In this document: positions 5,076 through 13,460 of the stretch, one piece after another | Layout: the number at the start of each line of letters is the position of its first letter | How positions within the stretch are numbered: the stretch's first letter is position 1 | Assembly: GCA_019424645.1 (NCBI GenBank) | Contig: JAHYZB010000032.1 | Span: 12,463-32,525 of the forward strand | Length of the DNA stretch: 20,063 bases | From: Oxalobacter formigenes | GTDB lineage: Bacteria; Pseudomonadota; Gammaproteobacteria; Burkholderiales; Burkholderiaceae_D | Direction: 5' to 3' | Notes under the pieces: model-generated | The model's input: only the letters and a program-made list of their open reading frames with translations | What the model was told of the DNA's origin: nothing | Database searches by the model: none | Position numbers and translations under genes: made by a program

Positions 5076-7736
5076 TCAAAGCCAGCGTCTGAAGCGACGG
5101 ATATACCAGTCCTTGATGAATTGGGTCAGGATGCAATAGGTCAACAGCGTGCCAATCAGCCATGGGAAATAACTCCATGGAAGCGCAACCATTCCGAGGC
5201 TTTGTCCAAACGTGGAAAACGGGATACAGATACCGATACCCATGATTACAATGGTCAGAAGGATCACCGGAATCGATGCACTCGACTGGATGAACGGTAT
5301 TTTCCGTGTCCGGATCATGTGGACGATCAGTGTCTGCGACAGCAAGCCCTCGATAAACCAGCCGGACTGGAAAAGCGGTGCCATTTCCGGTGTATTGCAC
5401 TTGAAGATGTACCACATTACGATAAAGGTCGAGATGTCGAAAATGGACGAAATAGGCCCGATCCAGATCATGAAACGTGAAATGTCCGAGGAATCCCATT
5501 TGCGGGGTTTTTGCAGGTATTCTTCATCGACCCGGTCAAATGGAATCGCCGTCTGCGAAATATCGTAAAGCAGGTTTTGCAGCAGCAGATGGATCGGCAT
5601 CATCGGCAAAAAAGGCAGGAATGCACTGGCTGTCAGGACGGAAAACATATTGCCGAAGTTCGATGACGCCGTCATCTTGATGTATTTCATGATATTGCCG
5701 AACGTCAGACGTCCCTCTTCCACCCCGTTTTCCAGCACCATCAGGTCTTTTTCGAGCAAAATGATGTCGGCCGCTTCCTTGGCGATATCAACGGCAGAAT
5801 CCACCGAAATGCCGATATCGGCCTGACGAAGCGCAGCGGCATCATTGATCCCGTCTCCCAGAAAACCGACGGTATGCCCGATGCGCTGGAGCGATGACAC
5901 GATACGGGCCTTGTTCATCGGCGTCAGTTTCGCGAAAATCTGGGTCTCGTGAACCACTTTGTCCAGTTCGTCGTCACTCATGACATCGACATCGGTACCG
6001 AGTACGATTTTGCGGTCGTTCAATCCCACCTGTCTGGAAATCGTCCGGGTCACGACTTCGTTATCCCCGGAAAGCACCTTGATATCGACACCATGGTTAT
6101 ACAAGGCTTCGATTGCGGCGGAAGCGGAGGCCTTGGGCGGATCGAGAAAAGCCAGATAACCGATCAGTACCATGTCCTTTTCATCATCTGCAGAAAAACT
6201 CCCGGAGGTTTTGCCATACCAGTTTTTATGGGCGACGCCCAATACCCTCAAACCTTCGCTGTTATATTGCATGCAGCGCCTGATAAGCTCCCTGCGTAAA
6301 TCATCCGTCAGTTCCCGTACTTCGCCGCCGATTTCGGCATGCGAACAGGCTGCCAGCATTTCTTCAATCGCCCCCTTGGTGATGATCTGTTTCTTGCCTT
6401 CATTTCCTGCCACGACAACCGACATCCTTCGACGGCTGAAATCGAATGGAATTTCATCGATTTTTTCATATTTTTTCTCGGTATTTTCCAGACCGAATTC
6501 GTCGCAATGAGCCAGAATGGCCTTGTCCATCAGATTTTTAAGCCCTGTCTGGAAATAACTGTTGAAAAAAGCGTGACGCAAGACCCGGTCATCCTGCTCA
6601 CCGTCAACATTCATGTAACGCTCCAGCACGATCCTGTCCTGAGTCAGCGTTCCCGTCTTGTCAGTACAGAGGATGTCCATTGCGCCGAAGCTTTGTATCG
6701 CATTCATGTTCTTGACGATCACCTTGCGCTTCGACATGGAAATCGAGCCTTTCGCCAGATTGGAGGTGACAATCATGGGAAGCATCTCCGGAGTCAGCCC
6801 GACAGCCACCGAAACCGCAAAAATCAGGGCTTCCAGCCAGTCGCCCTTGGTGAGTCCGTTCACCAGAAAAACAAAGGGCACCATGACGAGCATGAAACGG
6901 ATCAGCAACAGGGATACCTTGTTGATTCCCCGGTCGAAACTGGTCTGGGCACGCTGTCCGGTCAGTGTCTGGGCAATGCGTCCCAGATAGGCCTGCTGGC
7001 CGGTTGCCACGACAATCGCCCTGGCCGAGCCGCTGACGACGTTGGAACCCATGAAACAGATATTGCACAGTTCCGTCACACTGCCGGTTTGTGTCGTTTC
7101 TTTTCCCAGCTCGGGATGTTTTTCAATAGCGTCCGATTCCCCGGTCAATGTCGATTGGGAAATGAACAGGTCCTTGCTTTCCACAATCCTCATATCGGCG
7201 GGTATCATGTCTCCGGCTGCGAGATGGACAAGATCCCCCGGAACCAGTTCGGAAATGGTCAATTCTGAAGTCGTGATCGAAGGACGCCGGTAAACCGATG
7301 CCGTATTCCTGACCATTTTTTTCAGGGCTTCCGTCGCCTTCAGTGACTTGCGTTCCTGGATGAAACGAAAGAGCGCCGAGAGGATAATCATCGTCGATAA
7401 AATGATGATCGTCGTCCAGTCCCGTTCCGCCGGCTCGGCAAGCAACACATCGATCACCATGGAAACAAGTGCGAGAAAAAACAGGATGCCGATAAAGGGA
7501 TTGATGAAGGTTTTGATAAACGCAATCAGCCACTTGTCGCTTCTTTCCCGTGCAACGATGTTTTCACCGTATTGTTTCCTGCGTTCTGCGACCTCTTCCT
7601 CGTTCAGACCGCCCGACGTCGTCTGGCAAAAACTGAAAATATTCTGCAATGGCTGGCGCGCAGCCAGAAAAATGCGTTCGCTGTCGTAAGTGAACCCGAT
7701 TTTTTCTTGTCGTTTTTTGAATAGTGTGAAAGCCAT
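5076..7736 (-). CDS. mgtA: Magnesium-transporting P-type ATPase (MgtA/MgtB family)
   Basis: Inner-membrane P3B-type ATPase that imports Mg2+ at low external Mg2+. At 886 aa it is close to the 898 of E. coli MgtA. In order: N-terminal cytoplasmic part; first membrane pair (about 70-127); actuator domain with TLTGES (196-201); membrane pair with VGLTPEMLPMIV (312-323), which contains the TM4 TPEMLP motif of the Mg2+ group; phosphorylation site DKTGTLT (Asp359); nucleotide-binding domain with KGA (454-456) and YNSEGLRVLGVA (491-502); hinge GDGIND (627-632); then the C-terminal membrane helices. The start has AAGGAG 7 bases upstream. The leader is only about 30 nt, too short for the long Mg2+-sensing leader known from Salmonella mgtA. 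Regulation probably comes from the two-component system encoded directly upstream. Confidence 0.95.
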   Translation of the reverse strand: MAFTLFKKRQEKIGFTYDSERIFLAARQPLQNIFSFCQTTSGGLNEEEVAERRKQYGENIVARERSDKWLIAFIKTFINPFIGILFFLALVSMVIDVLLAEPAERDWTTIIILSTMIILSALFRFIQERKSLKATEALKKMVRNTASVYRRPSITTSELTISELVPGDLVHLAAGDMIPADMRIVESKDLFISQSTLTGESDAIEKHPELGKETTQTGSVTELCNICFMGSNVVSGSARAIVVATGQQAYLGRIAQTLTGQRAQTSFDRGINKVSLLLIRFMLVMVPFVFLVNGLTKGDWLEALIFAVSVAVGLTPEMLPMIVTSNLAKGSISMSKRKVIVKNMNAIQSFGAMDILCTDKTGTLTQDRIVLERYMNVDGEQDDRVLRHAFFNSYFQTGLKNLMDKAILAHCDEFGLENTEKKYEKIDEIPFDFSRRRMSVVVAGNEGKKQIITKGAIEEMLAACSHAEIGGEVRELTDDLRRELIRRCMQYNSEGLRVLGVAHKNWYGKTSGSFSADDEKDMVLIGYLAFLDPPKASASAAIEALYNHGVDIKVLSGDNEVVTRTISRQVGLNDRKIVLGTDVDVMSDDELDKVVHETQIFAKLTPMNKARIVSSLQRIGHTVGFLGDGINDAAALRQADIGISVDSAVDIAKEAADIILLEKDLMVLENGVEEGRLTFGNIMKYIKMTASSNFGNMFSVLTASAFLPFLPMMPIHLLLQNLLYDISQTAIPFDRVDEEYLQKPRKWDSSDISRFMIWIGPISSIFDISTFIVMWYIFKCNTPEMAPLFQSGWFIEGLLSQTLIVHMIRTRKIPFIQSSASIPVILLTIVIMGIGICIPFSTFGQSLGMVALPWSYFPWLIGTLLTYCILTQFIKDWYIRRFRRWL

Positions 7737-7775
7737 ACCTCTGCTCCTTGGGCGTTCGGGTTTAAGGATGGCGAC

Positions 7776-7843
7776 ACTATAAGACCTGCCCTTGCAGAAG
7801 GTCGTTAGGATGTTCTTAAGGGGAAATTAGAATTCCGTTAGAA
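7776..7843 (-). promoter_or_regulatory. mgtA promoter with four 11-bp-spaced direct repeats
   Basis: On the minus strand four hexamers recur at exactly 11-bp steps: TTCTAA (7843-7838), TTCTAA (7832-7827), CCTTAA (7821-7816) and TCCTAA (7810-7805). A -10 TATAGT lies at 7781-7776; the -35 position (7804-7799, CGACCT) is poor and directly abuts the last repeat. Helical-turn direct repeats next to a weak -35 are the usual layout for activation by OmpR/PhoB-family regulators, and such a regulator is encoded immediately upstream. Confidence 0.7.
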
Positions 7844-7845
7844 AG

Positions 7846-9213
7846 TCAGATATGAGGCAATTTGACAATGAATGTCGTGCCGGAACCGACATGTGAACGT
7901 ATTTCGACACTTCCGTCATGAAGCGCGATGATCCGGTCGACCAGTGCCATGCCGATGCCGTTTCCCGAAGCATATCGGCTGTTTTTGCCCCGATAGAATG
8001 GCTTGAAGATATGCGGCAGTTCCTCATCGGCTATCCCGATGCCGGTATCCGAAAACGAGATGACTGCGTTTTCCGCGAATGAGGAAATCTGTACGGTCGA
8101 CGTTGAATTGGGAGAATATTTGCAATTGTTTTCGATCAGGTTGGCAAAAGCGATCTTCAGAAGGTATTCGTTCCCCCAGACGGTAATGGCGCGGTCATCC
8201 TCTATTTCCTGCTCGTAAAGGATATTGATCGTATAGTCCGGGCCGTTTTTCATGACCATGTCATGAGCATCCAGCAACAGCTCGTCCAGCCTCACGTCGT
8301 GTCTGGCTATCTGGGTGACGTCGTAATGCGCTTTTGCAAAGTCCAGAAGGTCGGAAGAAAGGCTGGCCAATGATAGTGCGTTGCTCCTGACATCCTGCAG
8401 GATTTCCCGGTATTCGTCAGGTCTTAAATCTTTTTTGAGAGCGATATCCAGCTCGGCGACCAGCACGGTCAACGGCGTGCGCAATTCGTGGGCGACATTG
8501 CCTGCAAACGTTTTTTGCGCATTGAACGATTCTTCCAGACGGTTCAGGAGATGATTGAACGTGATGGCGAGTTCCCCTATTTCATCTTTCGGGTTATCGA
8601 CGTCAAGCCGTTTGTTCAGGTTTTTGGCCGTCAGACGCTTCATTTCCCCAACAATGTCGGCAATCGGACGGAGAGCCTTTCTGGCCATGATATTCCCGAC
8701 GATGAAAGACAGGCCTATCCCCACCAGCGAGACGGACAGGAGCACCCAGGTGATGGACACGAGCTGGGCATGGCCTTTTCCGTCAAACCCGGCTGCGGTC
8801 AGGACATAGTCTTTATCCCCATAGTGATAGACCAGCCCGGTCGCCTGATACTGGTCCACATAAAATTCTATTTCCTGATGGCGGAGAATATCGTCGATCA
8901 TTGCCGGGTTTTCCTTGACGATATCGATCTCCATGGCATCGTGATACAGAAGATTGAAGCCCGGATCGTAAATCGCCACTTCCACTTCATCGAGAAACTC
9001 GCGATTGTTCAGGTAAATCAGTTGCATGGTCGATGCATCGACCTTGTTTTGCAATAGAAGGTTGGCCTTGATTATGGCTTCCTTGCGCAAGGCATGATAA
9101 AAGGTCTTTTCGCGGTTTTTTTCCTGGACGAAAACGACCAGAAGGGAAAAAATAACGAGAATCACCACCGTCAAAAAGCTGTATTGCAGTGTCAGCCTTG
9201 TCCGGATTTTCAT
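7846..9213 (-). CDS. Two-component sensor histidine kinase
   Basis: Membrane sensor kinase of 455 aa. TM1 spans about 12-30, a periplasmic domain 31-150 is rich in acidic residues (EVEVAIYD, MEIDIVKENPAMIDD, QEIEFYVDQ), and TM2 spans 152-174. HAMP (176-230), HisKA with NVAHELRTPL (phospho-acceptor His242), and an HATPase domain follow with N-box NLIENNCKYS (358-367), DTGIGI (389-394) and GNGIGMAL (417-424), ending in KLPHI. Its ATG overlaps the response-regulator stop (ATGA), so the pair is translationally coupled. The next gene downstream is mgtA, with repeats for an OmpR-type regulator between. Inference: it senses low Mg2+ or a related envelope signal, as PhoQ does; the acidic periplasmic domain fits but is not diagnostic, and a CusS-like metal sensor is an alternative. 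Confidence 0.93.
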   Translation of the reverse strand: MKIRTRLTLQYSFLTVVILVIFSLLVVFVQEKNREKTFYHALRKEAIIKANLLLQNKVDASTMQLIYLNNREFLDEVEVAIYDPGFNLLYHDAMEIDIVKENPAMIDDILRHQEIEFYVDQYQATGLVYHYGDKDYVLTAAGFDGKGHAQLVSITWVLLSVSLVGIGLSFIVGNIMARKALRPIADIVGEMKRLTAKNLNKRLDVDNPKDEIGELAITFNHLLNRLEESFNAQKTFAGNVAHELRTPLTVLVAELDIALKKDLRPDEYREILQDVRSNALSLASLSSDLLDFAKAHYDVTQIARHDVRLDELLLDAHDMVMKNGPDYTINILYEQEIEDDRAITVWGNEYLLKIAFANLIENNCKYSPNSTSTVQISSFAENAVISFSDTGIGIADEELPHIFKPFYRGKNSRYASGNGIGMALVDRIIALHDGSVEIRSHVGSGTTFIVKLPHI

Positions 9214-9980
9214 GAGCCACCGTCCTTTTTCAGGATAAATCCCATACCCGTTCTGGTATGGATGAGCGGTGTATCGAAATCGTGATCTATTTTCTTCCTG
9301 AGATAATTGATATACACATCAATAAAATTGGTGCCAGTATCGAAATTCTTGTTCCAGACGTCCCGCGCGATTTCCGTTCGCGACAGCACTTTTTCCGGAT
9401 GGCGCATCATGTACTCGAGAAGATAAAATTCCTTCGGAGTGAGCCTGATCTCCCTGCCTGACCGGAACGCACGTTTTTCATTCAGATCAATTCTGAGATC
9501 GGCATAGTCGAGTTCCGTCTGCCCCTCTTCCTGTCTGGCCTCATGCCGTTTCATGAGTATTTTCAGGCGTGCATCCAGTTCCCTGAAATCGAAGGGCTTG
9601 GTCATATAGTCGTCCGCACCGGAATCGAACCCTTCCAGCTTGTCGTCAATCGTTCCCAGCGCCGTCAGCATCAGGATGGGAATGGGTGAATCGGACGCCT
9701 TGATTTCCTGACACAGCGAAAAACCGTTCTTTTCAGGCAAAACGACGTCACATATCACGGCATTGAATGGTGTGTTTTTCGCCAGCCGTGATCCCATTGC
9801 GCCGTCATACGCCACAGTAACCTCGTAGCCATATTCTTCCAGCCCGGTTTTCAGCAAATCCGCCATCCGTTTTTCATCTTCAACGACAAGTACTTTCCAT
9901 CCGGGTCTCGCCGATGAATCATCAGAAGGCAGGTTTTCCCGTCTGTCGCTTTCGTGTGCATCAATCCAGGATTTAATCAT
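9210..9980 (-). CDS. OmpR/PhoP-family response regulator
   Basis: DNA-binding response regulator of 256 aa. The receiver domain (about 28-145) has VVEDE (32-36), phospho-acceptor Asp78 in CDVVLPEKNG, Thr106 and Lys128 (MTKPF). The C-terminal winged helix (about 155-250) shows LTPKEFYLLEYMMRHP and VDVYINYLRKKID, typical of the OmpR group. The ATG at 9980 is preferred to one at 10010, but neither has a good Shine-Dalgarno. Either way there is an unusual N-terminal extension of about 27 residues (DAHESDRRENLPSDD) before the receiver. The gene overlaps the kinase gene by 4 bases. Expected target: the 11-bp repeats before mgtA. Confidence 0.92.
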   Translation of the reverse strand: MIKSWIDAHESDRRENLPSDDSSARPGWKVLVVEDEKRMADLLKTGLEEYGYEVTVAYDGAMGSRLAKNTPFNAVICDVVLPEKNGFSLCQEIKASDSPIPILMLTALGTIDDKLEGFDSGADDYMTKPFDFRELDARLKILMKRHEARQEEGQTELDYADLRIDLNEKRAFRSGREIRLTPKEFYLLEYMMRHPEKVLSRTEIARDVWNKNFDTGTNFIDVYINYLRKKIDHDFDTPLIHTRTGMGFILKKDGGS

Positions 9981-10169
9981 GATGGAATTACCGAATGGAT
10001 GGCAAAGCATTGCACATCAGGTTTAGGCCGATTCGCTTCCCCCGGAGAAGAACCGGTTGAAAATTCATGCCCAAAAGCAGTGGCCGGACAAAACAGGGCG
10101 AAGGCTATGAGCCTGTTTGCAAACGCCCCGGTCTTCCACCAGCATCTCGAAGCATCATTTTACACGTGC

Positions 10170-10197
10170 TTTATAAATGTTTTATGGAATCGGTCAA
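10170..10197 (-). promoter_or_regulatory. Sigma70-like promoter for the two-component operon
   Basis: On the minus strand TTGACC (10197-10192), a 16-bp spacer and TATAAA (10175-10170). It faces the response regulator and implies a leader of about 180 nt. The rest of 9981-10275 holds no gene I can support; two 26-codon ORFs in the leader lack ribosome sites. Confidence 0.55.
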
Positions 10198-10275
10198 GCC
10201 GGTCGGCATAAACATGGGGCTGATGTGACAGGCTGCTCAGAGCGTTGCGCGCCACTGGCTAATTGCCTCATCGCT

Positions 10276-10677
10276 CTACGCCTGCGACACCATCGCCTGC
10301 CAGCTTTCCCGAATGGCTTTCCATTGCCTGTACTGTATCTGTTTGTGGTAAGCATGTTCGGCAAGGGAGCAGCTGCCGGTCAGCTCAGCCGCTTCTTTCA
10401 GTTCTTTTTCCTGCTTTTCCCACTCTTCATTTTCTTTGGTCCGGGTGGTGATGATGTCTTCAATCAGTGCTTTCAGGGAAATGACAAGCTCTGCTTCTTT
10501 CATTTCGTCTGATTGAGGTTCACTGATTTTCGCGATGAACTGCTTGTAATAAAAGGGATTGCTGATATTGGGTTGCATTCCGGGCATCATGGTGGCCACT
10601 TCCACGGCGACGGCCTGACGGTATGTTACCGGCAAGGCGTTAAACCATTCGACGATGTTTTCAAGTGGCGTTTTCAT
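10276..10677 (-). CDS. Hypothetical cytoplasmic protein (133 aa)
   Basis: I do not recognise this protein. It has no signal peptide or membrane span. The N-terminal half (MKTPLENIVEWFNALPVTYR...) is mixed. Residues about 55-105 are charged and probably helical or coiled-coil (SDEMKEAELVISLKALIEDI, then TRTKENEEWEKQEKELKEAAEL). The C-terminus is Gln/Trp-rich (YHKQIQYRQWKAIRESWQAM). The start is supported by AAGGACAGG upstream. It stands between the lipoprotein pair and the two-component operon with about 190 bases before it and about 300 after, so it is probably its own unit. No function is proposed. Confidence 0.65.
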   Translation of the reverse strand: MKTPLENIVEWFNALPVTYRQAVAVEVATMMPGMQPNISNPFYYKQFIAKISEPQSDEMKEAELVISLKALIEDIITTRTKENEEWEKQEKELKEAAELTGSCSLAEHAYHKQIQYRQWKAIRESWQAMVSQA

Positions 10678-10791
10678 AAAAACCTGTCCTTAAGAGAATG
10701 TCACGACCATGATGGTGAATAAATGTTGACCCCGATCAGCCTGTTAACCAAAGCAGCCGACATGATAGCCGAAAATGCCGGGATAAAAGAA

Positions 10792-10832
10792 GCACTTCAG
10801 GCCATGAATCATTCCATTCAGCGCCGAAGTGC
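10792..10832 (-). terminator. Hairpin downstream of the first lipoprotein gene
   Basis: Arms GCACTTC (10792-10798) and GAAGTGC (10826-10832) enclose a 27-nt region with a second small stem (TGAAT/ATTCA). Both sides are T-rich in the outgoing direction (TTCTTTTA on minus, CCTTTTCTTTTTT on plus), so it may work both ways. It lies about 35 bases past the lipoprotein stop. Confidence 0.5.
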
Positions 10833-10867
10833 CCTTTTCTTTTTTCACGTAGCCGGTTAGGACTGTC

Positions 10868-11872
10868 TTATACCGGACGGGTAAATTTCAGGATACGGTT
10901 GTAGCTTTCGACGGCATTGCTATAGCGCTTCATCATCAGGTTGAAAGACTTTGCCGTTTTCTTTTCTTTCATGAACCTGTAAACCTTGATGGTGCCTTCC
11001 AGATGAGAGATGATGCTGTCCAGATCGTTGTTGCCTTCCCGTTTCGGATAGTCGGTTTCAAGCGATTTCTTCAGATTTTTCAGCGAAACTTCAAGGCTTG
11101 CGACGATTTTGTCACCCGCCACATATTTGGCATTGTCAGCGACGCTGTTTTCAGGATCGTTAAAGAGGGTCACCAGATCCTGTCCATAAAGCAGGCTCTG
11201 TTCGGCATAGTATGGAACCATATTTCTCTCTGACTTGAAAACAGCCATTCTTCGCAGGGTTTCCGCCCTTTGCTGTTTGATGAGAATGGTGCCAATGTCA
11301 TTCATGGCATCGATCAGCTTCGTATAATCCGCTTTCAGAATCGGCAAGACGACCCGCCCGCCATCCAGATTATCGCGACGATATACCTGATCCCGGAAAT
11401 AAGGCAGGCTGCTGCGTTCGTCTTTCAGAAGTTTTTCCCCTGCCGCAACAGCGGCTGTCACCGCTGCATTCAATTCAGGAGAAGCCGTGGCATTCACTGC
11501 CAACCCCTTTTTGAAGAAAGTGACGCCTTTTTCAAGCCCTGCGACAACCGGGAAAGAAATCGTATCGGCCGGTTTTGCCTTCATCGTATGGTTCGTCAGG
11601 GTATTGTAAGATGGCCACAGGCTCCAGTTACCGACCATGATGCTGTTATAGCCACGGATGTAATCGTTCAGTTTGCCGGTTTCGGGATCGTTCTTGTCCC
11701 TGACGAGTTTCAGGGCACCTGTATTGGACTCGAGAATCGCACCTTCGGACTCATTGTTCAGACGATACTGATTGACGGCTTCAACAACGGTCGGGATAAG
11801 AACGACACAGCCGGAGAGGCTCAAAGTGAATGCAGCAAGCGCGAAGAGACGGACAAAAGCGGAAATTCTCAT
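10868..11872 (-). CDS. DUF3829 (YiiG-like) lipoprotein, copy 1
   Basis: Predicted lipoprotein of 334 aa. From the ATG at 11872 the signal sequence ends in the lipobox LSGC (Cys22); GGAA stands 9 bases before this start, whereas the in-frame ATG at 11899 has no ribosome site and adds nine residues. The mature part is helical and contains blocks shared with the neighbour at 12017: ETLRRMAVFKSERN, YYAEQSLLYGQDLVTLF, GDKIVASLEVSLKNLKKS and the C-terminal YSNAVESYNRILKF. These fit the DUF3829 family, which includes E. coli YiiG, of unknown function. No Asp follows the Cys, so outer-membrane sorting by the Lol system is expected. Confidence 0.8.
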   Translation of the reverse strand: MRISAFVRLFALAAFTLSLSGCVVLIPTVVEAVNQYRLNNESEGAILESNTGALKLVRDKNDPETGKLNDYIRGYNSIMVGNWSLWPSYNTLTNHTMKAKPADTISFPVVAGLEKGVTFFKKGLAVNATASPELNAAVTAAVAAGEKLLKDERSSLPYFRDQVYRRDNLDGGRVVLPILKADYTKLIDAMNDIGTILIKQQRAETLRRMAVFKSERNMVPYYAEQSLLYGQDLVTLFNDPENSVADNAKYVAGDKIVASLEVSLKNLKKSLETDYPKREGNNDLDSIISHLEGTIKVYRFMKEKKTAKSFNLMMKRYSNAVESYNRILKFTRPV

Positions 11873-12016
11873 TTTTCGATTCCGGAATAGGATAATCATC
11901 AGGCAAAAAGAATTCTTTATTATTCCAGAGATCGGCAGAAATTTTGAATGACGGGTTTAAAGAAACCTTTTTTTATGCCCAAATGGCGACAAACAGGCAT
12001 GAAAATCCTGCAATTG

Positions 12017-12943
12017 TCATTGGGACAGCATTGAAATCCGATTGTTGGCCTCGATTGCCTCATTATATTTTTTATTCAGGGCAGACAAATCCGACAGTGT
12101 CCTGTTTTGCCTGAGGTCGCGATAGCTTCCGACCATACTCGTCAGGACACGATAGACGGCAGGATAATTTTCTACCCGGGGGGCATCTTCCGATCTGGCG
12201 TTTTCATAAGCCCTGCGCTGCGCCGCCAGTGACTGCTCGAGGCTGGACAGCACCAGATCGCCCTTGTCGTATGTTTCGCTGTCATTGATGGCATTTTTTG
12301 AAGTGGCGAACAACGCCAGCAGATCCTGTGCATCGGCAAGGCTTCGTTCTGTATAAAAACCCAGTGGATTGCCTGCCACCTTGAACAATGCCATCCGTTT
12401 TACCGATTCATTCTTTCTGTATTTGAACAAAAGCGGTTCCATCTGTTCCATTGAGGCAAACAGGGCTTCATAAGCGGACGGTAAAGTCGAAGTTCCATCC
12501 GCTGGATGATTACGGTTATCGTTTTCCTGTACGCCCTTCTCTGCCATGAGGCTGTTTCCCGCATCAATGACCTCAAGAACGTTCTTGTCCAGTTCCGGCA
12601 TATCGCCACCATGAATGGCGTAACCCTGCCTGAACAATTCGAGCGCATATTCCAGCCTGCCCCCCGAAATGAAAAGAATATCCTCATTGTTTCGCGTACT
12701 TTCAAGCCGTGCGACAAATCCGGCAAATGACGGTTTGAGGCTTGTCTGGCCGCTCATCATGATTTTATATGCCTGTGAATATAGATCGAGCTTGGCAGCG
12801 GAAACGGCATCCGGTCTGTCCGACACATTATTTACGGCAACATCTGCAGGTTTTGCATTGGGCTTTTTGCCTGTCTGATCGCATCCTGCGATGCCAATCG
12901 TTGCCGCCAGCATGACCGGCAAAATGATTGATGTGAATTTCAT
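12017..12943 (-). CDS. DUF3829 (YiiG-like) lipoprotein, copy 2
   Basis: Predicted lipoprotein of 308 aa, paralogous to the previous gene: ESVKRMALFKVAGN, FYTERSLADAQDLLALF, KGDLVLSSLEQSLAAQRRAY and YNEAIEANNRISML match its conserved blocks in the same order. MKFTSIILPVMLAATIGIAGC is a canonical lipoprotein signal with Cys21. An ATG five codons upstream (12958) has a slightly better ribosome site (AGGTG) and cannot be excluded; the one at 12982 is unlikely. The residue after Cys is Asp, the classical Lol-avoidance signal for inner-membrane retention in E. coli, unlike copy 1 (Val). The two copies may therefore sit in different membranes. About 145 bp separate the genes. Confidence 0.8.
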   Translation of the reverse strand: MKFTSIILPVMLAATIGIAGCDQTGKKPNAKPADVAVNNVSDRPDAVSAAKLDLYSQAYKIMMSGQTSLKPSFAGFVARLESTRNNEDILFISGGRLEYALELFRQGYAIHGGDMPELDKNVLEVIDAGNSLMAEKGVQENDNRNHPADGTSTLPSAYEALFASMEQMEPLLFKYRKNESVKRMALFKVAGNPLGFYTERSLADAQDLLALFATSKNAINDSETYDKGDLVLSSLEQSLAAQRRAYENARSEDAPRVENYPAVYRVLTSMVGSYRDLRQNRTLSDLSALNKKYNEAIEANNRISMLSQ

Positions 12944-13341
12944 GGAATACCCCGGCATATAAAAACACCTGCCACAATTCATAAGCGTTTTATGACCGGT
13001 CGATACAAGCCCTCTTTCCTGTCAGGCCTGCCAAACCTCATTCTCACAAAACGACTGGTTGATGCCCTTTCTGCCGTGAGTTTAAGACCGGGGAAAAGTG
13101 GAAATATGATAAAAATCATCGATACGGATATAAATCCCGTAATGTTGAACGGCCATGGCAAAAACCGTTGAAAGAAGATTTACAGGATGAGCACTTCCAG
13201 ATTTGGAAGCCTTCACCCAAAAAATAGAAAATACATTATAAATGTAGTTTATCTATATGATAATTAATATATTTTTTTAATAAAAAAATTTCAACATGAA
13301 CATCCTTCAATCAGCCACAAAAAATTATCCCGATAAAATGA
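12944..13341. other. AT-rich non-coding region upstream of lipoprotein 2
   Basis: No supported gene. A TATAAT on the minus strand at 13240-13235 with TTATCA 17 bp upstream is a possible promoter for the lipoprotein gene, giving a leader of about 280 nt. A Fur half-site TGATAAT at 13258-13264 sits in very AT-rich sequence and may be chance. A 60-codon minus ORF (12979-13161) lacks a ribosome site. Confidence 0.35.
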
Positions 13342-13379
13342 AACTCTCATCTCCATCTTCACCGACAGAGATGAGAGTT
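13342..13379 (-). terminator. Terminator hairpin closing the feo operon
   Basis: Perfect 12-bp arms AACTCTCATCTC/GAGATGAGAGTT with a 14-nt loop, followed on the minus strand by TCATTTTATC. A second perfect hairpin, ATAAGGCA/TGCCTTAT (13420-13441), lies between it and the stop codon of the last feo gene. The stem is strong but the T-run is broken, so efficiency is uncertain. Confidence 0.65.
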
Positions 13380-13460
13380 CGGCCATACAGTACCTGAATC
13401 CCGGGAGAATTTTTCATGAATAAGGCATCGTCCTGCCTTATGGGTTTCCAGCATTGAGAT

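Noticed and set aside
6339..7268. Long plus-strand ORF (309 codons) inside mgtA
   Set aside because: Antisense to well-conserved P-type ATPase sequence; low-complexity, His/Gln-rich translation without motifs.
9999..10146. Two 26-codon ORFs in the leader of the response-regulator transcript
   Set aside because: Neither has a Shine-Dalgarno; the second overlaps the first by chance-like ATGA, and nothing else supports them.
11954..11974. GGTTT-AAAG-AAACC hairpin followed by seven T on the plus strand
   Set aside because: It has the shape of a weak terminator, but no plus-strand gene lies upstream; all genes around it are on the minus strand.
12979..13161. Minus-strand 60-codon ORF ahead of lipoprotein 2
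   Set aside because: No ribosome binding site and ordinary non-coding composition, although its stop overlaps an in-frame ATG of the lipoprotein gene.
13297..13398. Plus-strand 33-codon ORF starting MNILQSATKN over the feo terminator
   Set aside because: No ribosome site, and it runs through a terminator hairpin belonging to the other strand.
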